Source: Acanthaster planci (lineage: Eukaryota > Echinodermata > Asteroidea > Valvatida > Acanthasteridae). Taken from it: a stretch of 64,000 bases of DNA. Position numbers and translations under genes: made by a program. The DNA lies in assembly GCF_001949145.1 (NCBI RefSeq), contig NW_019091462.1, positions 340,491-404,490 of the forward strand, given 5' to 3'. Under the pieces are notes generated by a model, which had not been told where the DNA came from, did no database searches, and saw only the letters and a program-made list of their open reading frames with translations. Below, piece after piece: positions 24,501-32,249 of this stretch; the stretch's first letter is position 1, and each line of letters opens with the position of its first letter.

Positions 24501-27500
24501 ATACTGTTGGCCGCTTATGTTACCCAAAAACCAAAGCTGAGCTCATAAAGCTGGCCCTGGAATCAGCCAGCTCAGATCCAAGAGATGCGTCACCACTTTA
24601 TTAAGTTGTCTTGCTCTTCCGGAAAATCATCATCACCCATGGATTTCTCCATCAGTCAGCAAGTTTGAATAAAGCTGCCAAAAGGGCTATTGGGCGACCT
24701 TGAGCACTCGTAACAAAGTGGGATGAACTTTCTCCTTGTCATCATGTGGAACTAAAAGACAGAGACAAAGTCTTCCTGAACTGAAGCATTGATATTCCCT
24801 CATGTGCAAACATTATTTGATCTAGGTACTTGGCCTTGACTGAAAATGCCTAGATGTTTTGGCCATGTTAGCTACAATATGGTTCAGAATGATGGCTGTT
24901 TTTGAAATCAGCATGAGAGCTGAGCTAGGTCATTAGTAACAACACAGATGCTTAGTGACATTCATTTTCTTGAGGACTGTCAACACTATGTCTCTTTTGG
25001 GGACAGTTTTTTTTCTCTGTTTGTATGTTGAGGTCAGGGTGTTACTCAGCAGAAACAGAACGTCTGGTGGCCCTGCACTCGCTCGCTCCCATTCTTCACT
25101 GAGATAAAGACTCAATATTGAGATGTCGCTTCGTATCTTTGACTCATAGCAGATCAGTTCAGCACAACTGGTCTGGGAGGGGGAATAGAAACTGGTGGTG
25201 GATGGGGGAGGCAGAATGGACAGTGGGAGGTGGTTTTGGACAGATTTTTGGTTGCGTTTTCCCCCCAGTGTTTCAGAAATGTAAAATGTAACTACAGTTT
25301 ATGTAATTGATTAAATGTGAATCCTGGCTTTGCTGTGCAAGGTTGTTGGCTTTGGTAATGAGACAAACAGGTTTGTTTCAGGACAGAGCAGAAGTGCCAA
25401 GGTGCTTCCGACTTTGGGCTCACCATCCCTGAAGATCCTGCAAATTTCTGTTCCAACTGTGTTCCTTTAATTGGCTCTTAATCATATCCTTGCTTGAAGG
25501 TGTTTGCAGAGTGCCTTGATTTCAGAGGTGAAGGCCAGCTCTTTATCTGGCACAGATCAGAAAAAGGGCCAGGGAAAGGCCCCACACTTTGCATCAAAGT
25601 GCAGTGACGACTTCAACCAAGATTGCCAACAGTAACACAAGTGAAGAATTCCTAAGAGTTCAAGTTCATAGCAGATGTAATCATTGATATCGGTCTCTTT
25701 TATGGGGGGGTCTGTCCTTTTTAGGGAGCAGTTGAGTCTGAATGGAGAAGACATCTGTGTTGGGTAAATCTATCTAGCAGGGCCAGGCACTCAACGTATT
25801 GTGGAAATAGCGGTTCAGTGGGTTTTTGTTACGCCTGGCTAGCTCACCGACTGTCTGGTCTTTCACTTTCAAAGGCCCATTGGCTGTCCACTTCGCAATT
25901 TATTTTTTTAATAATAACAAGTGAAATAAATCCTTTGCTCCAGAAAAACTACAAATTCCTGAGCCAAAGTTTACGTTTAGCAGACAAATCTGGCTGAGCA
26001 AAACAGACTCCATGCCCTGTTTCAGATGGTTGGTTCTCACCTGCTCTCTGGCTATTGCTTGAATAACATGTGAACAATCACAGAATGATTTATGGGGCAA
26101 GATGGTGCAATTTCCTTCATATTTGTCAGCTGATTCAGTCCTTTATGAAGACTTTTTTACGCAACATTTTTTTGGCTGAGCCTGTTAATCATTTCCTGCC
26201 GGGGTGCCCGGTTTCAGGCACATAGGCTTTACACACAAAGCTAGGAAGCCCGAAACCGGACAAAAGAGCTAGGCCTTATGACAAAAGACCGTACTCAGAG
26301 AAAAGGCCGAGCTGCTAGGAATTGCTCACATTTTTTCAATTGTCAGTAGTGGAAGAAATCCGTCATTGTTTTGAAAGATTATACCACTGTTTGTGGCATT
26401 CAGTGCGAGCGGATTACCACTGGGGACAAAAGCGCTCCAGTGATGAGCGATACAATACCGCTGCATGCTAATCTGGCCCCTATTGAAAAGACAATAGCAG
26501 CACACTGTGCCAGTTTCGGGAACAAAAGAAACTTATATAACACCACATAATCTGGGCTCTTTTTACCAGGCGGCAAGCCTGGCTGAAATACTCAGGCGTG
26601 AATAGATGTTGTCTGTTAGATTAGAGTAGCACCAGACAGTCATACGTGTGGGTATAAACGTCCAGTTAATGTACTTATGATTTTTTGAAGAATTTTGAAA
26701 ATGGAAATCTTGAAAATCCCCCGGTTTACGTCATGCAACTTCAAATTAAACCTGGCAGCAAGTAGTCTCGTACATGCCAAGTAGAAAATCAAACCAAAAC
26801 AAACTACAGAAACAAAAGCCAAACGGTTAAAAATAGCTACTTTTCATCTTGTAATCTGTTTACTTTGTAGGCCGCGCGAGTTCTATCGTGTAGACATGTG
26901 GGAGGATAACACTCGCCGTCATCGCAGACTTATCCGTAATCCTCTGGGTTCCACTCATCCCGAGGCTACACTCATGGCCGCCATTGAACATGGTGAGTAC
27001 CAAGAGACACCTACAAGGCACGTGCAGATTTTCTTCAAGGATTTGCATATTTTTCCCCACAGGTTTCGTTCCCCTCAACCGCATTTTATGGAATTCTACT
27101 TTCATGGTGTAAAAGAGCAGATAAATATCTTAGACGGAAGAATATACTATTCTGTTTGTAAGAACAGAACAAAATGAAATCTTGTAATTTGACCCCTTAT
27201 TTTTTTTATTCGAAATTCTTTAAAACATTAAGTACACTGTTAAATTGGATTAAGGGATTAGCAAGTTCCTGGAAAGTTAGAAAAATTTAAAATTTGACTT
27301 TTTAAAAATGTATCTATTTTGTGAGTGTGGTGTCACTTTAAGTGGCTAAGGGTTGGCTAATGATTTGAGCTTCTTATGATCTATGAAGTGGTTTCTGTGT
27401 ACCTCATGTCATCCAATTTACAGGTTTATCTGCAGCTGTCTTCTGCTGTAGGGAATACAAATAATGATGGACACTCACATGTGTGCAACACATTCGCTTT

Positions 27501-28277
27501 TAACGTGATTCGTGATGTGTGCCTTGGTGTCCGTAATCCATGGTATGGCAAGATCCACTGAAGGCCACATTTCTTTAAGATCAAAGTTCTATAACCCCAT
27601 AATATTCCCTGCTTGGAGTCTGCAGTCACTTGCAGTGTGTTTGTGTTGTTCGTTCATGTATTGATTATTTGAAGCAAGTAATCTATCTGACTGATCAATC
27701 CACAGGCGAAGACGAGGATGTGATTGAGAAGGCCAAGGAGGCCTTGCATGCCCAGCTGGCTGCAGGCAGACGGTTTGATGCTCAAGCTGGCGAGTTTGAA
27801 GAGGATAGCTCCAGCCTACAAGATGACAAGGATGTGGAGCTGGAAACAGAACTCGAAGGTAGCCTTTAAAATTTGGGGTCTTCCCTCATAGTGCTTATGT
27901 TGACACTGCTTCTGGTCCATCTGTAGATTCAAGGATGCACTACCCATTGTTGTTGAGTTCAGAAAGTAATTGATAAACATTCAGGGTAATTGTGCCCTCT
28001 GTAGAGTGATTGGGTAGTTGCTTTTCGTTACATATATGGAAGTAGCCATTAACTTTGGTAGTGAAGAGCATGGCAGTACACGACTAATGTGGGTTTGTGA
28101 TAGATGAGTAAATTCAGCATTCCAAACCTTTCACTCCCAGGACCAGTTGTCTACAGCACAGCAGCCTCTCTCATTGCACCATGTGTGGTTGCCAAGGGCT
28201 CCCTGTCCATCACATCCTCTGAGATGTACTTTGAGGTGGATGAAGATGACCCAGCCTACAAAGAATTGGATCCAAAG
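362..28277 (+). CDS. Nbea: Neurobeachin/LRBA family BEACH scaffold protein, 26 internal exons (both ends outside window)
   Basis: The gene encodes a large cytosolic, membrane-associated scaffold of the NBEA/LRBA family. Family members act in post-Golgi and endosomal vesicle traffic and anchor protein kinase A. Seen directly: 26 exons with GT-AG splice sites and matching phases join into 5,100 nt, exactly 1,700 codons with no stop. In order the product has a DUF4704-type helical region (about 1-500), an acidic variable linker with an RII-binding-like helix at 569-585, a conserved helical segment (about 720-980), a long disordered E/K-rich linker (about 980-1340), a highly conserved block containing LLREIF and [13 protein letters not shown] (about 1380-1600), a short acidic spacer, and the start of the PH-BEACH domain (1655-1700). 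Vertebrates have two paralogues, NBEA and LRBA, and I infer one pre-duplication gene here. The lectin-like N terminus and PH-end/BEACH/WD40 are missing because of the window edges, not because of damage. The symbol is by family; LRBA would be equally fair. Confidence 0.93.
662..770 (+). CDS. Nbea: Nbea exon 2 of window
   Basis: Encodes residues 50-86 with [13 protein letters not shown], matching the G-KGF-VIGYLLEK motif of vertebrate NBEA. It lies in the helical repeat part of the N-terminal half. The exon ends on a codon boundary at a GTGAGT donor. The 329-bp intron that follows shows nothing further. Confidence 0.92.
1100..1252 (+). CDS. Nbea: Nbea exon 3 of window
   Basis: Encodes residues 87-137 ending [15 protein letters not shown], which matches the vertebrate DHILFNPAIWIHTPAK. 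The exon is 153 nt with phase 0 at both ends, so skipping it would keep the frame. The acceptor is TTCCTCAG and the donor GTGGGC. The following 329-bp intron is featureless. Confidence 0.93.
1582..1750 (+). CDS. Nbea: Nbea exon 4 of window
   Basis: Encodes residues 138-193, including [20 protein letters not shown] and [18 protein letters not shown]. This is among the best conserved stretches of the NBEA/LRBA family. The last base begins a codon completed as Asp in the next exon. The donor is GTAAGT and a 159-bp intron follows. Confidence 0.95.
1910..2052 (+). CDS. Nbea: Nbea exon 5 of window
   Basis: Encodes residues 194-241: DGPRPS then LKQL-like helices ([10 protein letters not shown]) and [17 protein letters not shown], matching the vertebrate DELQSILNYLLTMHE. 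The donor GTTGGT is weaker than the other donors here, but the frame and homology both stop at it. Confidence 0.92.
2269..2366 (+). CDS. Nbea: Nbea exon 6 of window
   Basis: Encodes residues 242-273 ([19 protein letters not shown]...FDRKNGV), equivalent to the vertebrate DVLQLLVALMSEHP...FDQRNGI. It ends two bases into an Arg codon that the next exon completes. The acceptor is TAATTTAG and the donor GTAATG. Confidence 0.93.
2576..2668 (+). CDS. Nbea: Nbea exon 7 of window
   Basis: Encodes residues 274-304 ([20 protein letters not shown], then [11 protein letters not shown]). The vertebrate counterpart is [29 protein letters not shown]. The donor GTAAAT splits a Lys codon. The flanking introns are only 209 and 179 bp. 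Confidence 0.92.
2848..2956 (+). CDS. Nbea: Nbea exon 8 of window
   Basis: Encodes residues 305-341 ([20 protein letters not shown]...MYNCLFE), matching the vertebrate HSLFTLLGERLMLHTN...YNTLYE. It ends on a codon boundary at a GTATGA donor. A 267-bp intron follows. Confidence 0.93.
3224..3305 (+). CDS. Nbea: Nbea exon 9 of window
   Basis: Short 82-nt exon encoding residues 342-368 ([20 protein letters not shown], then TYKVTNP). It corresponds to the vertebrate ILTEQVCTQV...KIQNPM stretch. The acceptor is TTTGCCTAG and the donor GTAAAT. The next intron (319 bp) contains a 50-bp tandem duplication, listed separately. Confidence 0.9.
3417..3516. repeat. 50-bp tandem duplication in intron
   Basis: Two adjacent copies with a 50-bp period, starting at 3417 and 3467, share TAGACTGCCAACTTCTCTGC and then GGCCAAACT. 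They differ at only a few positions, so the duplication looks recent. It lies fully inside an intron, about 110 bp before the next exon. Confidence 0.9.
3625..3748 (+). CDS. Nbea: Nbea exon 10 of window
   Basis: Encodes residues 369-409 with [20 protein letters not shown] and ENR. The vertebrate version is LMEVRRLFLSDMIKLFSNSRENRR. It ends two bases into an Arg codon at a GTCAGT donor. Confidence 0.94.
4036..4228 (+). CDS. Nbea: Nbea exon 11 of window
   Basis: Encodes residues 410-474: [39 protein letters not shown], then [20 protein letters not shown]. The last block is nearly invariant in the family and makes the assignment secure. It ends on a codon boundary at GTGAGA. The following intron is 381 bp and holds nothing I recognise. 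Confidence 0.96.
4610..4845 (+). CDS. Nbea: Nbea exon 12 of window (start of variable linker)
   Basis: Encodes residues 475-552. The first 20 residues ([18 protein letters not shown]) still match the vertebrate VTYEAHKEYLAKMYEEYQ. The rest is Gly/Ala/Ser-rich and not conserved. This marks the end of the folded N-terminal region and the start of the linker. The donor GTAGGT splits a Ser codon. Confidence 0.9.
5116..5338 (+). CDS. Nbea: Nbea exon 13 of window (acidic linker with kinase-anchor helix)
   Basis: Encodes residues 553-627, rich in Glu/Asp/Ser. An amphipathic helix sits near the start. The chosen acceptor is CCCTGAAG (ag at 5114-5115), because it keeps the frame from exon 12. The donor is GTGGGC at 5339, and reading past it meets a stop three codons later. 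This exon is the least conserved so far, so its borders rest on frame and splice signals rather than on homology. Confidence 0.8.
5162..5212 (+). other. Nbea: Protein kinase A RII-binding-like amphipathic helix
   Basis: Residues 569-585 read [17 protein letters not shown]. Hydrophobic residues recur with the spacing of A-kinase anchoring helices (V..VV..LI..VI). Neurobeachin and its fly homologue Rugose (AKAP550) are known to bind the PKA RII subunit through such a helix in this linker. The placement right after the conserved [12 protein letters not shown] block agrees with that. Binding is inferred from pattern and position only. Confidence 0.65.
5635..6005 (+). CDS. Nbea: Nbea exon 14 of window
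   Basis: Encodes residues 628-750. The first two thirds are a low-complexity Ser/Thr/Pro/Ala linker with a short poly-Ala run encoded by five CAG-register repeats at 5759-5773. The end is conserved: [20 protein letters not shown], then [20 protein letters not shown]. This matches the vertebrate [39 protein letters not shown]. It ends two bases into a codon at GTGAGT. Confidence 0.93.
6288..6441 (+). CDS. Nbea: Nbea exon 15 of window
   Basis: Encodes residues 751-802: [46 protein letters not shown]. The vertebrate counterpart is VMDFVNSNENIIFVHNT...CGGILPLLSAATSP. It ends on a codon boundary at GTAAGG. Confidence 0.94.
6442..7590 (+). other. 1,149-bp intron without recognised content
   Basis: This intron separates the GGILP exon from the next. 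It is AT-rich and very poor in CpG. I see no exon that would fit the reading phase, and no repeat or transposon end. Confidence 0.7.
7591..7771 (+). CDS. Nbea: Nbea exon 16 of window
   Basis: Encodes residues 803-862 with [36 protein letters not shown]. The vertebrate match is [36 protein letters not shown]. One base of the next codon precedes the GTGAGT donor. The 359-bp intron after it has nothing notable. Confidence 0.95.
8131..8291 (+). CDS. Nbea: Nbea exon 17 of window
   Basis: Encodes residues 863-916. It begins [15 protein letters not shown], matching the vertebrate VCCVAVRNCLECRQR, and continues as a Ser/Thr/Pro-rich linker. The donor is taken at 8292 (AAGG|GTAAGG), which leaves the exon on a codon boundary and in frame with the next exon 5.6 kb away. 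Confidence 0.9.
11178..12202. mobile_element. TTAA-flanked inverted-repeat element, copy 1 (piggyBac-like non-autonomous, gap inside)
   Basis: TTAA at 11178-11181 is followed by CCACTTCATGCCGGGG. The far end reads CCCCGGCAGGAAGTGG before TTAA at 12199-12202. The two ends are inverted repeats with one mismatch, bordered by TTAA on both sides. TTAA target duplication is typical of the piggyBac superfamily. No transposase is visible, so this is a non-autonomous (MITE-like) element. A homologous copy lies in inverse orientation at 26185-26749, which confirms that it is a dispersed repeat. Its superfamily is inferred from the target site only. Confidence 0.8.
11303..11818. other. Assembly gap (516 N)
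   Basis: A run of undetermined bases falls inside the TTAA element. Aligned to the intact copy, 11302 matches about 26647 and 11819 matches 26560. The real missing sequence is therefore probably near 86 bp, not 516. Long open frames reported across it are artefacts of the Ns. Confidence 0.95.
12514..12528. repeat. Poly-A run (15 A)
   Basis: A run of fifteen A residues ends five bases before the possible target duplication of the hAT-like element. It could be the tail of an unrecognised retroposon on the + strand. No matching body was identified upstream. Confidence 0.6.
12541..12715. mobile_element. hAT-like MITE, 175 bp
   Basis: The left end is CAGTACTGTAGTCGAGACC. The right end, read on the other strand, is AAGTGTTGTAGTCGAGACC. 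TAAGACCA follows in both arms a few bases further in. Starting with CAGT and being flanked by an 8-bp near-duplicate (GTCTTAAA at 12533-12540, ATCTTAAT at 12716-12723, six of eight equal) are hAT-superfamily traits. There is no coding capacity. The mismatched duplication suggests an old insertion. Confidence 0.6.
13929..14036 (+). CDS. Nbea: Nbea exon 18 of window
   Basis: Encodes residues 917-952: [36 protein letters not shown]. The vertebrate match is [28 protein letters not shown]. The exon is 108 nt with phase 0 at both ends. The acceptor is TTGCCATTAG and the donor GTGAGT. A 490-bp intron without features follows. Confidence 0.95.
14527..14908 (+). CDS. Nbea: Nbea exon 19 of window
   Basis: Encodes residues 953-1079. 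It opens with [20 protein letters not shown] and MVARYRDIL, matching the vertebrate [27 protein letters not shown]. It then becomes a basic/Ser-rich disordered linker. The hydrophobic [14 protein letters not shown] segment is part of the conserved helical core, not evidence of a membrane anchor. The last base starts a codon completed as Asp. Confidence 0.94.
15013..15666 (+). CDS. Nbea: Nbea exon 20 of window (long acidic E/K-rich linker exon)
   Basis: The largest exon here (654 nt) encodes residues 1080-1297. It is dominated by Glu, Lys, Asp and Ala (for example [19 protein letters not shown]) and is predicted to be disordered or a single charged helix. No domain or conserved motif is visible. 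Vertebrate proteins also have a long unconserved linker at this place. Both ends are in phase 1, so skipping it keeps the frame. It is separated from the previous exon by only 104 bp. Confidence 0.9.
16026..16418 (+). CDS. Nbea: Nbea exon 21 of window
   Basis: Encodes residues 1298-1428. The first part is linker (Pro/Ser/Asn-rich). The last 50 residues are highly conserved: [20 protein letters not shown], then [20 protein letters not shown] and IE. The vertebrate match is [39 protein letters not shown]. The acceptor TTATGTGCAG is preferred because it completes Glu in frame. Phase is 1 at both ends. Confidence 0.95.
16419..18462 (+). other. 2.0-kb intron with a perfect palindrome
   Basis: This CpG-poor intron has no additional in-frame conserved segment. 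The only structure I find is the 29-bp palindrome at 17862-17890. A short imperfect duplication (ACACTCTTCAC twice, about 17757-17788) lies nearby. Confidence 0.7.
17862..17890. repeat. Perfect 14-bp inverted repeat with 1-nt centre
   Basis: ACATTTGTATGTTA is followed by C and then by its exact reverse complement. Such a structure could extrude as a hairpin or cruciform. No terminal-repeat element could be defined around it. Confidence 0.85.
18463..18698 (+). CDS. Nbea: Nbea exon 22 of window
   Basis: Encodes residues 1429-1507: [79 protein letters not shown]. It is almost identical to vertebrate NBEA throughout. It ends on a codon boundary at GTAACA. The 491-bp intron after it is unremarkable. 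Confidence 0.97.
19190..19356 (+). CDS. Nbea: Nbea exon 23 of window
   Basis: Encodes residues 1508-1562: [55 protein letters not shown]. The vertebrate match is [49 protein letters not shown]. The donor is GTATGT at 19357. The split Lys codon is completed 7.5 kb downstream. Confidence 0.96.
20382..20411. repeat. 15-bp tandem duplication
   Basis: TTGAAGAGGCCTGTG is immediately repeated as TTGAAGAGGCCTGCG, with one difference, and a partial TTGATCC follows. It lies inside the 7.5-kb intron. Confidence 0.8.
23697..23845 (+). mobile_element. tRNA-derived SINE-like fragment
   Basis: A polymerase III B-box-like GGTTGAATCC at 23731-23740 follows a G run. About 30 bp on comes TGTGACCTTGTACAAGACAC, then CCCTCTCCACTCAG and GTATAAATGGGTAA. 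This order (B box, then GTGACCTTGGGCAAGGCAC, then CCACCCAGGTGTATAAATGGGTAC) is the body of a SINE type that I recall from many marine invertebrates. The copy has diverged from that pattern, and its start and 3' tail could not be defined. Confidence 0.6.
26185..26749. mobile_element. TTAA-flanked inverted-repeat element, copy 2 (complete, 565 bp)
   Basis: TTAA (26185-26188) is followed by TCATTTCCTGCCGGGG. TTAA also closes the other end (26746-26749), where the terminal repeat is badly decayed. The body matches the reverse complement of copy 1 over long stretches, for example GGGGACAAAAGCGCTCCA, GCTAATCTGGCCCCTATTGA and TGGGCTCT. This copy has no assembly gap, so it gives the true length of the family, about 565 bp. 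It shows no coding capacity. Confidence 0.8.
26871..26992 (+). CDS. Nbea: Nbea exon 24 of window
   Basis: Encodes residues 1563-1603: [41 protein letters not shown]. The vertebrate match is [39 protein letters not shown]. The codon split from the previous exon is completed as Lys. It lies 122 bp after the TTAA element. The donor is GTGAGT and a 713-bp intron without features follows. Confidence 0.95.
27706..27858 (+). CDS. Nbea: Nbea exon 25 of window (acidic spacer before PH)
   Basis: Encodes residues 1604-1654, an acidic spacer ([18 protein letters not shown], then [12 protein letters not shown]). It corresponds to the vertebrate EEDVVKSKK...AETELMLEGDD spacer. Phase is 1 at both ends and length is 153 nt, so it could be spliced out without a frameshift. 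The acceptor is ATCCACAG and the donor GTAGCC. Confidence 0.92.
28141..28277 (+). CDS. Nbea: Nbea exon 26 of window (first half of PH-BEACH domain)
   Basis: Encodes residues 1655-1700: [46 protein letters not shown]. The vertebrate match is [46 protein letters not shown]. These are the first strands of the PH-like fold that packs against the BEACH domain. It ends on a codon boundary at GTCAGT. The expected next segment (YTEGLHGKW...) is not found anywhere to the right in the window. Confidence 0.96.
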
Positions 28278-29543
28278 GTCAGTTTGTGACTTTGTGAACA
28301 GAAAATCTTTTCACCAGTTTGTGAGTTATGCCAAAGGAGAACAAGAATTTCAAAACAGAGTTTCTAAAAAAAGATGTTCCATAGTATTTAGGATAAAAAA
28401 GTATTACCCTCTCCAACTTAAGTGATTCAGTTCTCACAGATGATATCACATTCTGTGTTGTCTTCTTAGTTTGGAGATGATTTAGAGTACTGCCTAATTG
28501 TGCAGAGTTTTACCACTAGAATTTTCCAAAAGTGACCATTTTTTTTATCCATTTGAATTCACTCTTTCTCCTTTGCATGGACTTCCAAAATGGTGATAGC
28601 CATTTCTTCATCAGTGTCGTCTTGTTTGTGTTGTGTGTTTGGTTTGCTAAACTAGATTTGACTTGCAACTAGAAAAATTAGTGTGTTTTATTCATCGCTG
28701 GTTGCTACTGCAAGCATTAACTTCAACATGGAGTGAAAAGGTAAATTCAGTTCACATTTCAAAGACATTTTTGTAAATATGTGTAAATATAAACTTTATA
28801 AAATGTATCTTTTATGTAAAATTTTTTTAAGATTTCTATTTTTTAGAGGGGTTGCCCATTACGTGAGTAAACATTGGTATAGCCTGATCCAAAATCAGGT
28901 TTGACATACAAAATCACCCATTGCTCCTGGAAACTCGAGGTTTATGAGTCGGTTCATCGACAAAAATAAAATCTCCAGATACAACATCAAAATTGTCTTG
29001 AATTAAATGAATGTAAAACACACAAAAACACTTTGAGGAAAAACCGAAACCTGTATCGGAACAACTGTACTCCTGCATGAGATTGTCGACTGCAGCTTTT
29101 TGCCAAAGAGACATTTGTACATTGAACCGCAGTATCCAGGAATCATTTCCTGGCTACTTTTCCTGGAGAAATGAACAACAGTAGAATCACCTGCTGGGCG
29201 TTTATCTTCACCTGTAATAGCCCGCCATGCCCCCCACCCTTTTCCTGAATGTTGGACACAATCCAACATCAACAATTTTTTTAAATGATGTGATGCTTCC
29301 AGCTCACAAAGGAAAGGACCTCAGACTTTTCCGGCAGTGTCACTAGCAAAGTCTGCCGCCATGAAACAAGGAGGGAAAAAACCCTGAAACACCTGTATTT
29401 GTGGCTCCACTTGACGTGCCGCCTCGCCGGATACCGCTGAAATGTGACAAATGCCTGTTTTTCTTTTGTGACGCCATGATCTGCCTATGGATGGCATGGA
29501 AATGGATGATGGCGACAGGAGGTTGGGTAGCTGCAGTGTCCAT

Positions 29544-29561
29544 CCGCCATCTCCATGGCGG
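29544..29561. other. Short perfect hairpin
   Basis: CCGCCAT, a CTCC loop and ATGGCGG form a perfect 7-bp stem. It lies in a locally GC-rich stretch that continues into GTAATTATTC at about 29569. It could be chance, or part of a conserved non-coding element. Confidence 0.5.
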
Positions 29562-30617
29562 AGGCTTTGTAATTATTCAAAGAGCAATTTGTCTTTTTTA
29601 GCCTAATGCATTATCGTTTGCCAGCTGGTATTCACAACGATCTGTCGTTTTCCTCTGGTTTTTGTAATTGCATTGGGAAATCACCTAAACATCAGAGCTT
29701 CTTGTCAGGTTTTGTTGATGAGGCAACAAGGTCAAACATGCCAATAAACATCATTTTGTGAAGGAAGTTGTTATATAACAAAATTTGTTTGTGAAGATTT
29801 GATGCTATAGTTTTAATTAAAAATAAATTACATTATTCTTATTGCTGCAAGAAAACACTGGTAAAATGAAGAATAGTGCACTTAAAATTTGATGCCGTTG
29901 AAAGTATTTTTCTCATTTATGAATTTCCTGTGCATTTTGAGAAAAGAGAAATCATTTCTGCACCACCTTAGCTTACATGTGTAATGTCAGCATACATTAC
30001 TTAGTGCATGTTTGTTGAAGAAAAATTAGATGGGGCGTATTTACACCAAACCCATCAGTTTACAACTGTTTTACATGAAATCTTTTTAAACTTTGTGATG
30101 ATGCAAAATCTTGTGTCAACATTTGGGGATTTTAAGGAAAGAAGGAAAATGTACACCTGATGCGTAGGAGTATGAGTCATTTCAGACAGGCATAAGTCAG
30201 TAACTTCTAGTGATTGTCAAGTCACTTAGGCTGTCTTGTTGCACTGCTTTCTTGATGCTAATCACCCCCTCTAGTCAGCTCTGCATCTTATAGCTGGTGT
30301 CATGTCATCCTGTCACCGACACTGCATAAATTTCATGCAATTAAATGCCCATGGTTCCCAGGTCGTCATTACTTATTAATGGCAGAACCCAACGCCCCTT
30401 GGTAAACTTTTTCTCCAACTGTGACAGAAAAAAATAAACCACACAAAACCGCACGGGAAGAAGGAGCAGATCACACCAGGCCGACACGTCCGAACAAGTG
30501 ACAGTACCCATGTTTCGCACCTCCAGTGCCTTCCCCAAAACCTCCTCAGTGGAACTGTCTTGTCGTGTGCGATGCACGATTGATGATGTGCGGCAGTTGG
30601 CACATCAGACAGGCAGG

Positions 30618-30692
30618 ACCTGGTCCCACGTGACTGGACACCAACACCCCACTGACTGAGCTGGTGTTTGATGCTTGTTAAAGGGACCAGGT
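30618..30692. repeat. 10-bp inverted repeat, 55-bp spacing
   Basis: ACCTGGTCCC at 30618-30627 is exactly inverted as GGGACCAGGT at 30683-30692. The interior contains a further partial inversion (CACCAACACC against GGTGTTTG). It could be a small foldback structure. No target duplication was seen. Confidence 0.6.
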
Positions 30693-30885
30693 TACACGGA
30701 TTAAGGTTGTCTCCTGGGATTGCTGCAAGGGATGCTCTAATTCCTCACAAGTCATTTTTGTGTGTGTTCCAGTCTGGGTTCATCAGGTGTACTTTACAGT
30801 ATCTCTTCCTCAGCAAGCAATGACTCAATTCTAAAGTCTTTTGCCTCTGTATGCTGTTAAAGAAGAATGTATAAAATCAAACATC

Positions 30886-30929
30886 TCTGCTCATCACTCG
30901 ACTGGTTTCTGCTCATCACTCGGCTAGTT
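30886..30929. repeat. 22-bp tandem duplication
   Basis: TCTGCTCATCACTCGACTGG begins at 30886. A second copy begins at 30908 as TCTGCTCATCACTCGGCTAG. There are two differences, and both copies end in TT. Confidence 0.85.
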
Positions 30930-32249
30930 TTAATGCATGATTCATGTACATGTATGATGTAGCTTAGAAAAGGAAGAAAAGATTGAAATGAAGAAGTCTC
31001 GGGTTTTGCACCAATTTTGTAAAAAAAAATAAAATTTAAGAGACAGTTTGTTTACTCACAGTTCCAAACATTTCAGCTAGTTTAGAAAGGTATTCATAAT
31101 TATATATGTATATATTGAATGCAACCATTGCTGCTGTGGTAAAAGGCAGGTATGAGAGTTGGGGGAGTTGCTTGATAAAGAAGGGTTATTGTGTGGAGGT
31201 CACAAGCACAAAACGAAGTTTCCCATTTGGCATGACTTAGGTGAGTGCTCATATACACACAAATTAAACTTCATTTCCTTATTGGTAACATTTAATTCAC
31301 CCATTGAAATATATTGTTTTGGGGAACATAAGGAAAGGAAGTCTACCTCTCTCCCATGTCATGCCCCGTTCAAGCCGCTCCCAGAGCCCAGTCTGTTTCG
31401 GAAGATGACAAGTATTACTGGACCCTGTTGTTTCGAGACACACCAACAACAGCTGTCCTGACTTCTGAAGGCGCCCACTCCTCTTACCTTTTATGGAATG
31501 GCAGGGTTCTCGTTTGTTGGTCACCCTCAAAACCTGTTAAAAATTGAATTGACAATGCAGAGCCATCATCAAATGGACCCTTCCGCTGTCTGCCAGGTTC
31601 TCATCCTAGTCCTTCCCCTAAGGAGTGGGCCCCCCTTGTAAGTGTCATACTCATCAGTATGCTACAGGCTGTGTGAAATAAAATCCCGGGGGGACCACTC
31701 TCGTGAGATCAGAAGGTCCATGCCCTCACTGCTGTATATTCTTACCACCTGCTCTTTTGATAGGATGCCGTTTCGTTTATATCATTGTTTGAATTTTGAG
31801 TGTGATATATGTAAGAAAGAAAGAAGTTTTGATAATGCGATAACAGTGACTTGCATTCAGTGGATACATTTAATTTGTACAAAGGAATTGATAGTCACAA
31901 ATGTGATCCATACAAGTATTGGATTGTCTTATGCTTGTTTTATTTTTACTTGGCTTCTTTCTGGACAGAACTGTTGGATATTGTCAAATCTAGTTTAACA
32001 AGCAGTGTGATTTGTTTAAATTCCTGAAATAGGCAGTTAAAATGACAGTTTTTGGTATTAATCACTAAAATTTTAGCCTTATTCCCCTGAAATATCAACT
32101 CTTGCGTTGTTTTATCAGTGCCTGTTTAGTTTTGTGTGCTTTTTGCGTTTACCAAAAAATACTAGACCTTTGCAACATGTGTGTAAAAGCTGCCTATTTC
32201 GAGAATATTGATGTTGTGTGTTGTAGAAGTTTGTCTTTTAAGTAAAGAA

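Larger units (their letters stand above)
19357..26870 (+). other. 7.5-kb intron with SINE-like and TTAA elements
   Basis: This is the longest intron apart from the unfinished last one. It is CpG-poor, like the other introns up to this point. It contains a C11 run at 19684-19694, a 15-bp tandem duplication (20382-20411), a tRNA-derived SINE-like fragment (about 23697-23845) and the intact TTAA element (26185-26749). No coding segment was found in the remainder (19357-23690 and 23850-26180). Confidence 0.75.
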
